Shown: piece after piece, positions 24,874 through 32,935 of the stretch
Layout: every line of letters starts with the position of its first letter
How positions within the stretch are numbered: position 1 is the first letter of the stretch
NCBI GenBank assembly: GCA_964390465.1
Contig: CAYMIJ010000003.1
Coordinates: 186,001 to 250,000 of the forward strand
Direction of reading: 5' to 3'
Origin: JADZAI01 sp964390465
Lineage (GTDB): Bacteria; Pseudomonadota; Alphaproteobacteria; Micropepsales; Micropepsaceae
DNA length: 64,000 nt
Notes under the pieces: model-generated
What the model saw: the letters and a program-made list of their open reading frames with translations, nothing else
What the model was told of the DNA's origin: nothing
Database searches by the model: none
Position numbers and translations under genes: made by a program

Positions 24874-26039
24874 TGCGGGCGGATGACCTGCGGCTCTTCC
24901 ACAGGCGGTTCGACGGCAGGCTGGCTGTCATCTGAATCGCTGGTGGCCTTGCCTTCCAGCGCCATCGGCTCACCCGGACGATAGCTGTCGAGCACCGGAC
25001 CTGAACTGCCGCGATAAATGCCAAAGCCCGCATCGCGCAGGGCTTCCTGAAACTGTTCCTTGCGACCACGATATTTCAGCCAGATCGACATGCCCGATGT
25101 GGTGACGCGGTTGATCGAAAGTGTCAGCACGTTCTGCACACGGCGCAGGCGCTTTTCGATGTCATTGCGCTGTGCCAGCGAATTGTAAGGTGCCCAGACC
25201 GAGAGCGACGCACTCATCGAATTGTCGATGGCGGCGGTGGTTTTCCATGACTCACCCATCACGGCGGCCAGATTGCGCACGGCATCATCGAGTGCTGCGC
25301 GCTCGTCGCCATCACCGTTGCCGGTGACCGAATAATGCTGCGAGCCATGTTCGGTGACATGATCGGCTTCAATGCTGACGGTTGCGCCATCATATTTCGC
25401 GCGCGCCACCAGAACAGCCTTCACGCCGTATTTGTCGGCAATGGTTTTATAAGTGCTCCATTCGGTGCCCAGTGATGCGCCGGACGGAATTGCCGCCTTG
25501 TCGCCGTCATCGCCATAGGGCGCTTCCACCGGCACAAGCTCGTTTTCCAGCTTCACACGGCGATACGCGCCGAGCCACAGATTGTCATCGCCCCACAGGC
25601 GGGTGCCTTCCGCCGTTTCATAAAGCGGGATGGCGATGGTCGCGGGGCCACGACGGTCGGCATAGGTGACGCCGTGCTCGCGCAGATATTTCTTCGTGAG
25701 GTCCGGGCGGAACATGTAAGTCATGGTGACCGTGCACTTGGTTGTGCTGCGGCTTTCCTCGCCCGGTGCAAAACCCTGAACCAGATCCTCAAGCATTTTC
25801 TTATCAGGGTCGGGCACACTGCCCCAGCTGGCTTTGGGAACGATGCGTTCCACGAGCTTGCGCCACGCGCGGTCAGAGCCCTGACCATAAGCAGCCTCGC
25901 AGGCCTTGGTGGCAGACTCGCCCGTGCCTTCCACCTTGATGCCGGGCACTGCAAACAGGCTTCCTGCCGCTGACGCCACAGAGGTCAGGGCGAGGGCCGC
26001 TGTCATGGCCGCAGCCACCGATAAAACCTTGAAACGCAT
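24870..26039 (-). CDS. DUF2066 domain protein with signal peptide
   Basis: 389 residues with a Sec signal peptide (about 1-24, ending V-A-S-A-A). The mature part starts F-A-V-P-G-I-K-V-E-G-T-G-E-S-A-T-K-A, the typical DUF2066 opening of a periplasmic protein of unknown role. The last 45 residues are low-complexity (acidic and Pro-rich, E-P-P-V-E-E-P-Q) and probably disordered. In alphaproteobacteria this family is commonly found between purMN and hda, as here. The translational overlap with hda is probably conserved for expression rather than function. Confidence 0.85.
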   Translation of the reverse strand: MRFKVLSVAAAMTAALALTSVASAAGSLFAVPGIKVEGTGESATKACEAAYGQGSDRAWRKLVERIVPKASWGSVPDPDKKMLEDLVQGFAPGEESRSTTKCTVTMTYMFRPDLTKKYLREHGVTYADRRGPATIAIPLYETAEGTRLWGDDNLWLGAYRRVKLENELVPVEAPYGDDGDKAAIPSGASLGTEWSTYKTIADKYGVKAVLVARAKYDGATVSIEADHVTEHGSQHYSVTGNGDGDERAALDDAVRNLAAVMGESWKTTAAIDNSMSASLSVWAPYNSLAQRNDIEKRLRRVQNVLTLSINRVTTSGMSIWLKYRGRKEQFQEALRDAGFGIYRGSSGPVLDSYRPGEPMALEGKATSDSDDSQPAVEPPVEEPQVIRPQ

Positions 26040-26114
26040 GGCGATGCAGAATCCCTGAAACCTTCTTAGGGTTCCTTATATCGGCCCGGCCTGCGGCAAG
26101 AAAGAGGCGGCGCT

Positions 26115-27332
26115 TCAGGCTTTGATGAGGCCACCAAGGGCGCGGACCTGCGCGCTGTCAGGGAATACGTCCCTTTCCATCACGGCACCGTCGAGACCCA
26201 GATGAGCGCTGAGCACACCCTTGAACAGTGCGCGCATGTCGAGGGTCGGGGCGAGATCGCGGCCTTCAAAGAGCTGGCTGTCGTTCAGGCCCGGCCAGTC
26301 AGCCATCACCTGACCGCCTTTCACCGCCCCGCCAAGCAGGAAGGCCGCGCCCGCCGTGCCATGATCGGTGCCGCCATTGCCATTGGGATGGGCCGTGCGC
26401 CCGAACTCGGTGACGACCACCACCGCGGTGTCACGCCATGCCGCACCCATGCCCCTGGCAAAAGCCGAAAGCGCCGCATCAAGGCTGGTGAGACGGCGGG
26501 CCAGCTGGCCATCGCCTGCACCCTGCCCGACATGGGTGTCCCAGCCATAAGCTTCCATCACCGCGATGCGCGGTCCGTCAGCACGCGCCATCATCGCCGC
26601 TGCCTGTACGGCCACCGGAACGAGACTGGCCTGCCTGGCCTTGTCGTTCATGCCACCATCGTCAGGATTCATGCCGGGTTGGCCCGCCGCCGAGGCCATA
26701 GCCTCAACCTCCAAGCCCTTGGCGAGCGCCGGGCCGAGCATCGCATCGGACTGATACATGGACGCCACGCGCGCCATGAAGTCCGGTGATCCGGCCTCTG
26801 CGCCCGATGGCATAAAGGAGGTCGCTGGGGCAGCGCCGGTCAGGATCAACGGCATGGCGGCACTGAAAGCGACGCTCTTGCCTGCATCGCGCCAGCCCGC
26901 AGCGCCGAGCGCACGATTGAGCCAGCCATCCTTGCCGCCGACCTGACCAAGGCCGGTTTCCAGAATGGCCTGCGCCGCGAAGTGCGAGCGTTCGCGCACC
27001 GGAATGGCAACGCCGTGCAGGGCAATGAGTTCACCCGCATCGTAAAAGCCCTTGAAGCCGGTGAGCGCCGGATGCAGGCCAAACATGTCGTTCAGCTTCA
27101 GGGCCTCATCCGCAGGGATCGCCAGATCGCCGCGCAGACCCGCATAGGTTGGATCACCAATCGGTGGCAGTGCAGAAAGCCCATCCAGCGCGCCACGCAG
27201 GATGACGACGACCAGACGCCGGTCGGTGGGGGCTGCCGCAAAGGCGACGCGGCTCCAGCCCGGCAGCGCCGCCGCCGCACCCGCCATGAGGCCAGTTGAA
27301 AGGATCGCACGGCGCGAGATCAGTTTGCTCAT
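26115..27332 (-). CDS. DUF1501 family protein, Tat-type signal
   Basis: 405 residues. The N-terminus S-R-R-A-I-L followed by a hydrophobic stretch and A-F-A-A resembles a twin-arginine signal, so export in a folded state is likely. The body has V-V-V-T-E-F-G-R-T-A-H-P-N-G-N-G-G-T-D-H-G, the sulfatase/phosphatase-like metal-site block of DUF1501 proteins. The family is paired with DUF1800 in many bacteria; the function is unknown. Here the pair overlaps by 4 bases, with DUF1800 upstream. Confidence 0.88.
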   Translation of the reverse strand: MSKLISRRAILSTGLMAGAAAALPGWSRVAFAAAPTDRRLVVVILRGALDGLSALPPIGDPTYAGLRGDLAIPADEALKLNDMFGLHPALTGFKGFYDAGELIALHGVAIPVRERSHFAAQAILETGLGQVGGKDGWLNRALGAAGWRDAGKSVAFSAAMPLILTGAAPATSFMPSGAEAGSPDFMARVASMYQSDAMLGPALAKGLEVEAMASAAGQPGMNPDDGGMNDKARQASLVPVAVQAAAMMARADGPRIAVMEAYGWDTHVGQGAGDGQLARRLTSLDAALSAFARGMGAAWRDTAVVVVTEFGRTAHPNGNGGTDHGTAGAAFLLGGAVKGGQVMADWPGLNDSQLFEGRDLAPTLDMRALFKGVLSAHLGLDGAVMERDVFPDSAQVRALGGLIKA

Positions 27333-28702
27333 CTGCGCATGAACTCCGGTGAGGATAACAACAGGGCCAGACCTTCCTGTGGTGAAGGTGCGCGGCTGAT
27401 GGCGGTGCGGGTGGCGTCAGTCAGCAGCTTGCCAAGCACCTGATCGGCGAGTGCGGATGGGTCAGCCGTCGCGCCAGTGCGGGCGGCGAAAGCGAGCGCC
27501 CATTCAACGCGGCTGACCACCTGATCGGGGCCGAACCATGCGGCTTCATGATCGGGCCAGCCCTGCGGGGTCGGCGGCATGAAGGGAATCTGGCCGAGGG
27601 TGCGGAAGATACCGCCATCCTTGCCTTCCCCTTTGGCTTCCCCCTTGGCTTTGCCCTTCCCTTTTCCTTTTTCACCATCCTCATCCGCGCGCGCTGGATT
27701 GCCAGCCGCCCGCGCCGCCGCCGTGACGAACTGGATCGGGTCGCGGGCTTTGGTGAGGGCCGGTGCCCACACCGCCGGATGGGCCACGAGCGCCTTCGTC
27801 ACTTCACCCAGATCGCCGTCGCTGTCGCGCCAGACGCTTTCAAGGTGCGCTATGAGTTTTGCATCCGGCACATCGGCGGTGAAATGCGATGCGAGCTTTG
27901 CGCTGAGACGTTTCGCCGTAGCCGGATGACGGGCAAGAGCGAGAAGCGCCGCGCGGCCTGCTTCCTCGCCTTCCTCGTAAGTGGTGCCCAGAACAGTCTT
28001 CTGGCCCGGTTCATGCCGCCGCGCCGCGAACATGAAGCCTTCGCCGCCACCTGATGGGTCAATCGTCCAGCCGGTGAGAATGCGGGCGAGTTCGGTGATG
28101 TCGGCCTGCGTGTAGCCGCTGCCTGCACCCATTGTGTGCAGTTCCATCACCTCGCGCGCATAGTTTTCGTTGAGGCCCTTGTCACGCACCTCACCTGCCT
28201 TCGAGTGCGGCCCGATGGACGTGGCGTTGTCGAGATAGAACAGCATTGCCGGATGGCGCGCGCTGGCCAGAAGCATGTCGGAAAACCTGCCCGTCACATG
28301 CGGGCGGATGGCGCTGCGTTCATAGTCAAACGCAAAGGGCAGTACGCGCAGTTTCGCAGCGGCGTTGATGGCCAGATGGTTAGACCAGAACCAGACGAGC
28401 CGTTCGTGGAAGCCCGTATCAGACGTGACTGCATGTTTCATGCGCGCCCCGATGGCGATGCGGGCAGCCTTGCGGATCTCCTGCGCACGTTCTTTTTTGA
28501 CGTCCTTGTCGCCCTTTTCGCCTTTTTCGGGATAGGCGGCGATGATCTGACCCGCGCGCGGCAAAGCGGCATAGGCAGGCGGATCAGGCAGCGGCGCGAT
28601 CTGCGCCATCAGCCAGGCTTTGGGATCACCGATGCGGCCTGCCTCTGCGGGCCGCGCGCCAAGTCCGAAACGGTGCAGGGCAAGATCAGCTTCAAGACTC
28701 AT
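27329..28702 (-). CDS. DUF1800 family protein with Lys/Gly-rich insertion
   Basis: 457 residues from the ATG at 28702; the frame runs on upstream into the antisense of purM, which is rejected. It opens A-L-H-R-F-G-L-G-A-R-P, the DUF1800 hallmark, and contains H-E-R-L-V-W-F-W-S-N-H and N-E-N-Y-A-R-E-V-M-E-L-H-T-M-G-A-G-S-G-Y-T-Q-A-D-I. There is no obvious signal peptide, so it may stay in the cytoplasm or leave with its Tat partner. A low-complexity block of repeated K-G and K-A-K-G-E around 27620-27690 interrupts the C-terminal half, and a smaller charged insertion (E-K-G-E-K-G-D-K-D) lies near residue 60. Confidence 0.85.
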   Translation of the reverse strand: MSLEADLALHRFGLGARPAEAGRIGDPKAWLMAQIAPLPDPPAYAALPRAGQIIAAYPEKGEKGDKDVKKERAQEIRKAARIAIGARMKHAVTSDTGFHERLVWFWSNHLAINAAAKLRVLPFAFDYERSAIRPHVTGRFSDMLLASARHPAMLFYLDNATSIGPHSKAGEVRDKGLNENYAREVMELHTMGAGSGYTQADITELARILTGWTIDPSGGGEGFMFAARRHEPGQKTVLGTTYEEGEEAGRAALLALARHPATAKRLSAKLASHFTADVPDAKLIAHLESVWRDSDGDLGEVTKALVAHPAVWAPALTKARDPIQFVTAAARAAGNPARADEDGEKGKGKGKAKGEAKGEGKDGGIFRTLGQIPFMPPTPQGWPDHEAAWFGPDQVVSRVEWALAFAARTGATADPSALADQVLGKLLTDATRTAISRAPSPQEGLALLLSSPEFMRR

Positions 28703-28780
28703 GGTATGCGCCCTTGATCGCGTGGTGCTGTCCGGTCTAACGCTGCGGCGCGGCGCTTCCGTCGCTTGTGCGAGTTTATC

Positions 28781-29845
28781 ATGTCTGACCGCCGCAATGG
28801 CCTGACCTATGCTGATTCCGGTGTCGATATCGATGCGGGCGAAGCGCTGGTGGAACGCATCAAGCCGCTGGCGAAATCCACCAGCCGCACCGGCGCCGAT
28901 GTGGCACTGGGCGGATTCGGTGGGTTTTTCGACCTGAAAGCCTGCGGCTTCCGCGACCCGGTTCTGGTCGCTGCCAATGATGGCGTCGGCACCAAGCTGA
29001 AACTCGCTATCGAGACCGGCATTCATGGCGGCGTCGGCGTCGATCTCGTCGCGATGTGCGTGAACGACCTGATTGTGCAGGGGGCCGAGCCGCTGTTCTT
29101 TCTCGACTATTTCGCCACCGGCAAACTGAAAGTCGATGAGGCCGCCACGGTGATCGCCGGAATCGCGGAAGGCTGCCGTCAGGCGGGCTGTGCGCTGATT
29201 GGTGGAGAGACCGCCGAAATGCCCGGCATGTATGCGGCGAAGGATTACGACCTTGCAGGCTTTGCCGTGGGCGCGGTGGAGCGCGATGCCATTCTGCCGA
29301 AGATGAATGACATCAGGGCCGGTGACGTGCTGATCGGGCTTGCCTCCAGCGGTGTGCATTCCAACGGTTTCTCGCTGGTGCGCCGCCTTCTCAGCGATAA
29401 CCGCATCGCGCTGGACGCCGCCCTGCCCTTTGGCGGCCAGGTTGGTGAGACGCTGCTGACGCCAACGCGCATCTATGTGAAGTCTGTGCTGAGCGTGCTG
29501 AAGACGCATGGCATCAAGGGGCTCGCGCATATCACCGGCGGCGGGCTGACGGAAAATCTGCCGCGCTGCCTGCCTGACGGTATCGATGCGATCATCGACC
29601 TTTCATCATGGAAACTGCCGCCTCTGTTCGGCTGGCTGGAAAGACTGGGCGGCATCGCGCGCGAGGAAATGCTGCGCACCTTCAACTGCGGCATCGGCAT
29701 GATCTGCGTGGTGCCGGAAGCCGAGGCGGACGCGGTAATGGCAGCGTTCAGGGCGGCGGGTGAAAACGCCCTGTCCATCGGCGCGCTGGTGCGTGCTGAG
29801 GGCGAGCCGCGCGTGCGCTATATCAACCGGCTGGAACAGGCATGA
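28781..29845 (+). CDS. purM: Phosphoribosylformylglycinamidine cyclo-ligase
   Basis: 354 residues from the ATG at 28781 (S-D-R-R-N-G-L-T-Y-A-D-S-G-V-D-I). The enzyme closes the imidazole ring in purine synthesis, converting FGAM and ATP to AIR. Family blocks seen are A-A-N-D-G-V-G-T-K-L-K, D-L-V-A-M-C-V-N-D-L and G-G-E-T-A-E-M-P-G-M-Y. The gene overlaps purN by 4 bases (ATGA). It is divergent from the DUF1800 gene; TTGATC at 28714 and TCTAAC at 28736 (16-base spacer) might be its promoter, but the match is modest. Confidence 0.96.
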   Translation: MSDRRNGLTYADSGVDIDAGEALVERIKPLAKSTSRTGADVALGGFGGFFDLKACGFRDPVLVAANDGVGTKLKLAIETGIHGGVGVDLVAMCVNDLIVQGAEPLFFLDYFATGKLKVDEAATVIAGIAEGCRQAGCALIGGETAEMPGMYAAKDYDLAGFAVGAVERDAILPKMNDIRAGDVLIGLASSGVHSNGFSLVRRLLSDNRIALDAALPFGGQVGETLLTPTRIYVKSVLSVLKTHGIKGLAHITGGGLTENLPRCLPDGIDAIIDLSSWKLPPLFGWLERLGGIAREEMLRTFNCGIGMICVVPEAEADAVMAAFRAAGENALSIGALVRAEGEPRVRYINRLEQA

Positions 29846-30441
29846 GCGCGAAACTGCGCGTCGGGGTTCTGATTTCCGGGCGTGGGTCGAACCTGAAAGC
29901 CTTGCTGGAGGCTGAAGCCGCGCCGGAATGCGGCTATCAGATCGCGCTGGTCATTTCCAACAAGGCCGATGCGGGCGGGCTCGCCCATGCTGAAGCAGCA
30001 GGCGTGCCCACGGCGATCATCGACCACCGCGACCACGCATCACGCGCAGTATTTGATGCCGCGTTGGACCAATGCCTCAAGCATAACGGCATTGCGCTGA
30101 TCGCGCTGGCCGGGTTCATGCGGATCTTGACCGATGATTTCGTGAATGCCTGGCGCGGTCGGATGGTGAACATCCACCCTTCACTGTTGCCCTTGTTCAG
30201 GGGCCTGCACCCCCAGCGTCAGGCGCTGGCGGCGGGCGCGAGCGTCAGTGGCTGCACCGTGCATTGGGTGACGCCCGGCGTCGATGAAGGCCCCATCATC
30301 GCACAGGCCGAAGTGCCGGTGGTGCCGGGTGACAGCGAGGATGCACTGGCGGCACGCATCCTTGTGGAAGAACACAGGCTTTATCCGCGCGCGCTGAACC
30401 AGATCGCGCGCGGCACGGCGGCCTTTCCGAGGGATGCCTGA
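29842..30441 (+). CDS. purN: Phosphoribosylglycinamide formyltransferase
   Basis: 199 residues. It transfers a formyl group from 10-formyl-tetrahydrofolate to GAR. Conserved features are G-V-L-I-S-G-R-G-S-N-L (phosphate binding), A-G-F-M-R-I-L, and N-I-H-P-S-L-L-P-L-F-R-G with the catalytic His, plus the downstream Asp in V-D-E-G-P-I-I. Coupled to purM by ATGA. Its stop is 2 bases from the convergent antitoxin stop. Confidence 0.96.
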   Translation: MSAKLRVGVLISGRGSNLKALLEAEAAPECGYQIALVISNKADAGGLAHAEAAGVPTAIIDHRDHASRAVFDAALDQCLKHNGIALIALAGFMRILTDDFVNAWRGRMVNIHPSLLPLFRGLHPQRQALAAGASVSGCTVHWVTPGVDEGPIIAQAEVPVVPGDSEDALAARILVEEHRLYPRALNQIARGTAAFPRDA

Positions 30442-30443
30442 TC

Positions 30444-30728
30444 TCAGGCCGCTTTACGGCTGACGCGGCATGTGACAGCCAGCCCCGCTTCCGAGGCCAG
30501 CAGCATCAATGAATCGACGCTGAACTTGTTGATGCGGCCCCTCAGCAGATCGTTCAGCCGAGGCTGCGAGATTCCCAGACGCCGCGCTGATTCAGCCTGG
30601 GTCACCTTCCAGCTGGCCACGACCTTGGAGACGGCCATCAGCAAGGCGGCCCGCGCTTTCATATTGGCAGCGTCAGTGACGGACTCTTCGAGCGCGTCCC
30701 ATACATTGCTGAAGCGAGTGTCTTTCAT
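30444..30728 (-). CDS. HTH antitoxin of a HigBA/RelBE-like pair
   Basis: 94 residues. A Cro/C1-type helix-turn-helix is visible: V-T-Q-A-E-S-A-R-R-L-G-I-S-Q-P-R-L-N-D-L-L-R-G-R at about residues 43-66 (HTH_37 type). These antitoxins neutralise the partner RNase by binding it and repress the shared promoter. The gene is second in the pair and its ATG overlaps the toxin stop by 4 bases, keeping synthesis of the two linked. The likely operator is the 32-bp palindrome at 31055-31086. Confidence 0.85.
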   Translation of the reverse strand: MKDTRFSNVWDALEESVTDAANMKARAALLMAVSKVVASWKVTQAESARRLGISQPRLNDLLRGRINKFSVDSLMLLASEAGLAVTCRVSRKAA

Positions 30729-31054
30729 GCCTGCATCCTCCTCATCACGTCCCTGTACCGCTGAGCGGCAAGGTCGATATCCCGCTTGGTGGTTGCCTGT
30801 GTGCGCTTCTGGAAGGCATGCAGCACATAGATCGCATCAGCGATCTGAGCGCAGTAAATGACCCGGAACGCGCCCGCTTTTTCACGCACCCGGATTTCCC
30901 GCACGCCCTTTCCAATGGTGGGCATCGGCTTCCAGTCATAAGGTTCAAACCCGCGCTGGACGAGATCGATCTGAAAGCCAGCAGACCGCCGCGCGGCCTC
31001 AGGAAAAGACCGCAAAGCCTCCAGCGCATCGCCCACAAACGAAACCGGCTTCAT
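30725..31054 (-). CDS. RelE/HigB-like toxin (phage-derived Gp49-like family)
   Basis: 109 residues. The block G-V-R-E-I-R-V-R-E-K-A-G-A-F-R-V-I-Y, with F-x-R-x-I-Y, and the ending I-Y-V-L-H-A-F-Q-K-R-T-Q-A-T match the HigB/Gp49-like toxins, whose members usually cleave mRNA on the ribosome. The toxin precedes the antitoxin, the HigBA order. A perfect TATAAT lies only 5 bases before the ATG, so transcription would begin close to the start codon and the mRNA may be leaderless. The pair is wedged between purMN and ndk. Confidence 0.85.
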   Translation of the reverse strand: MKPVSFVGDALEALRSFPEAARRSAGFQIDLVQRGFEPYDWKPMPTIGKGVREIRVREKAGAFRVIYCAQIADAIYVLHAFQKRTQATTKRDIDLAAQRYRDVMRRMQA

Positions 31055-31086
31055 GCCTGATTATATCGATAATGATATAATCAGGC
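31055..31086. promoter_or_regulatory. 32-bp perfect palindromic operator of the toxin-antitoxin pair
   Basis: Two 13-bp arms, GCCTGATTATATC and GATATAATCAGGC, are exact reverse complements around a 6-base centre (GATAAT). The palindrome touches the toxin ATG and covers the -10 hexamer and most of the spacer of its promoter, as expected of an autorepression operator bound by a dimeric HTH antitoxin, alone or with the toxin. Confidence 0.7.
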
Positions 31087-31088
31087 AA
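31060..31088 (-). promoter_or_regulatory. Toxin-antitoxin promoter, possibly leaderless
   Basis: On the minus strand: -35 TTGCCT (31083-31088, 4 of 6), exact 17-base spacer, -10 TATAAT (31060-31065, 6 of 6), then CAGGC and the ATG. With the usual 6-8 bases between -10 and start site, transcription would begin at or within a few bases of the toxin ATG. Confidence 0.6.
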
Positions 31089-31123
31089 GCGGGGCACTGA
31101 CAGTCCGGTTATGCAGGATCAGC

Positions 31124-31546
31124 TCAGCCGGTGATTTCGGTGCCGGCGAAGAAATACGAGATTTCGCGCGCGGCGCTGGCCGGGCTGTCGGAACCATGCA
31201 CCGAATTGGCCTCGATCGATTCCGCGAAGTCCTTGCGGATCGTGCCGGCATCGGCCTTTTCCGGGTTGGTCGCGCCCATCACCTTGCGATAGGCGGCAAT
31301 CGCGTCCTCGCCTTCCAGCACCTGAAGCACGACCGGGCCGGAGGTCATGAACTTGACCAGATCGCCAAAGAAGGGGCGTTCCTTGTGTTCGGCATAGAAG
31401 CCTTCAGCGGCAGCCTGCGAGAGACGCACGCGCTTCTGCGCGACGATGCGCAGGCCCGCATCTTCCAGACGGGCGTTGATCTTGCCAGTGAGGTTGCGGC
31501 GGGTGGCATCGGGCTTGATGATCGAGAAGGTGTGTTCGGTAGCCAT
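31124..31546 (-). CDS. ndk: Nucleoside diphosphate kinase
   Basis: 140 residues, the standard length. It transfers the gamma phosphate from ATP to other NDPs via a phospho-histidine, H117 in N-S-V-H-G-S-D-S. It opens T-F-S-I-I-K-P-D-A, also conserved. A promoter candidate lies at 31585-31614. It should be a single-gene transcript; the toxin-antitoxin pair lies downstream in the same direction, 37 bases before its own promoter. Confidence 0.97.
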   Translation of the reverse strand: MATEHTFSIIKPDATRRNLTGKINARLEDAGLRIVAQKRVRLSQAAAEGFYAEHKERPFFGDLVKFMTSGPVVLQVLEGEDAIAAYRKVMGATNPEKADAGTIRKDFAESIEANSVHGSDSPASAAREISYFFAGTEITG

Positions 31547-31584
31547 GAGGGCGATCCTTTGAGGTCGTCGTGAAAGTTGGCGGG

Positions 31585-31614
31585 CTTATAGACGCGCCCC
31601 ATGCTGCACTGCAA
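31585..31614 (-). promoter_or_regulatory. Possible ndk promoter
   Basis: On the minus strand, TTGCAG (31609-31614), an 18-base spacer and TATAAG (31585-31590, 5 of 6) lie about 40 bases before the ndk ATG. The -35 match is weak (3 of 6). Confidence 0.35.
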
Positions 31615-31644
31615 GAGAAGCCGGGTTAACCCTGTGACCCACTG

Positions 31645-32823
31645 CTAGGCCCGGATGATCCGTGTTTTGCCAGTGGCATAACGCTCGATTGCGGCAAGAT
31701 CGGCTTCAACGCCCCAGCCGGGGCCGGTGGGCAGTTTAGCCAAGCCGTCTTCATAGTCGATCTCGTCCACGATCAGATCATCTTCCAGCATCAGATGGCC
31801 CTGAAGCTCGGTCGCGTGGGCGATGGCGGACGCGCGCGCCGCATGAAGATGGATCAGCATGGCGCTGCCAAAGCCGGTCGGCTGATTGTGCAGGGCAACG
31901 CCCAGCCCATGGGCGCGGGCAAAGTCGATGGCCCGCAGCGCCTCGGTCATGCCGCCGGGCCGTTCGCCATTGATGCCGATCACCCGGATGCCGCCCATCG
32001 CGTGCAGCGTGTGGATGTCCTGAAGGCCGAAAGCCCCTTCATGCGCCATCACCGGCACATCGACACGGGACTGCACATAGGCCATGCCCGCATAGTCTGC
32101 CGCGCCGACCGGCTGTTCGACATAGTCGATGCCATAAGGCGCGATGGCCTTGATCGCCGCCACGGCCTCGTTGGGCTGATAGGCCTGATTGTAATCCACC
32201 CGGATGCGGCGATCCGGACCGATCAGATCACGCACTGCGCTGACCAGTGCCACATCATTGCCAATGCCCGCGCCGAGTTTCAGGCGGTAAGTGTTGATGC
32301 CCTTGCCCATCGCCTGACGCACGAGGCTGGTGACAACCGGCACCGGCGCGAGCGGCAGCACAACGGCCAGCGGGATCTGCGTAAGCTGCGCGCCGCCAAG
32401 CAAGGCCGCCACCGAGATGCCTGCCTTGCGCGCCGCAAGGTCGTGCAGCGCGACATCAATAAGCCCCTTCGTGACCTCGTTGCGGGCGATGTTGGAATCG
32501 AGCTTCTGGCGGACCGCGCTGATCGAGAAGGCATCTCGGCGCAGCACGAAGCGCGCCATCTGCTGTTCGATGAGATCAGCCATCATCGGGGGCGAAACGC
32601 CGGTTTCCACCATCCAGACGAAAACCTCGCCCCAGCCGGAAACACCACTTTCGGTGGTGATGCGGCACATCAGGAAATCGCCACCCAGCCACGGGTCTTC
32701 CACATCCAGCGCCATGGCGACCTTGCCCTGCCCGCCCTGCAACATTTCGCGGATATGCGCCTTGAACGGCACGAAAACCGGCGTCAGGGCGATTTCAACA
32801 ATGGGATCGTGGCTGTCGGACAT
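31645..32823 (-). CDS. Enolase-superfamily enzyme (mandelate racemase/muconate lactonizing type)
   Basis: 392 residues from the ATG at 32823; another in-frame ATG lies at 32832. The longer open frame upstream to 33459 is antisense to the ABC-F gene and is rejected. N-terminal capping domain, then a barrel with R-L-K-L-G-A-G and the three metal-ligand blocks R-V-D-Y-N-Q-A-Y, Y-V-E-Q-P-V and A-H-E-G-A-F. Members abstract a proton next to a carboxylate and do racemisation, cycloisomerisation or dehydration. A K-x-K pair is not obvious (R-L-K), so which branch and which substrate are open. It is divergent from the ABC-F gene. Confidence 0.82.
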   Translation of the reverse strand: MSDSHDPIVEIALTPVFVPFKAHIREMLQGGQGKVAMALDVEDPWLGGDFLMCRITTESGVSGWGEVFVWMVETGVSPPMMADLIEQQMARFVLRRDAFSISAVRQKLDSNIARNEVTKGLIDVALHDLAARKAGISVAALLGGAQLTQIPLAVVLPLAPVPVVTSLVRQAMGKGINTYRLKLGAGIGNDVALVSAVRDLIGPDRRIRVDYNQAYQPNEAVAAIKAIAPYGIDYVEQPVGAADYAGMAYVQSRVDVPVMAHEGAFGLQDIHTLHAMGGIRVIGINGERPGGMTEALRAIDFARAHGLGVALHNQPTGFGSAMLIHLHAARASAIAHATELQGHLMLEDDLIVDEIDYEDGLAKLPTGPGWGVEADLAAIERYATGKTRIIRA

Positions 32824-32935
32824 GCGGCTCATTCTTTCGGATGCAGCCAGCTTGGCGAGCCAACCCGCCCGAAGCAAGGCCCGCGCCTGCGCGCATTTGC
32901 GCTGGCGGCGCATCCCCGCTATCCCCCCGCGCACC

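Noticed and set aside
27600..27690. Frameshift in the DUF1800 gene at the K/G-rich stretch
   Set aside because: DUF1800 sequence continues in the same frame on both sides, so it is an in-frame low-complexity insertion.
30444..31054. Toxin-antitoxin pair as evidence of a genomic island
   Set aside because: Only two genes, intact flanking housekeeping genes (purN, ndk) and no direct repeats were seen, so it is a single small insertion at most.
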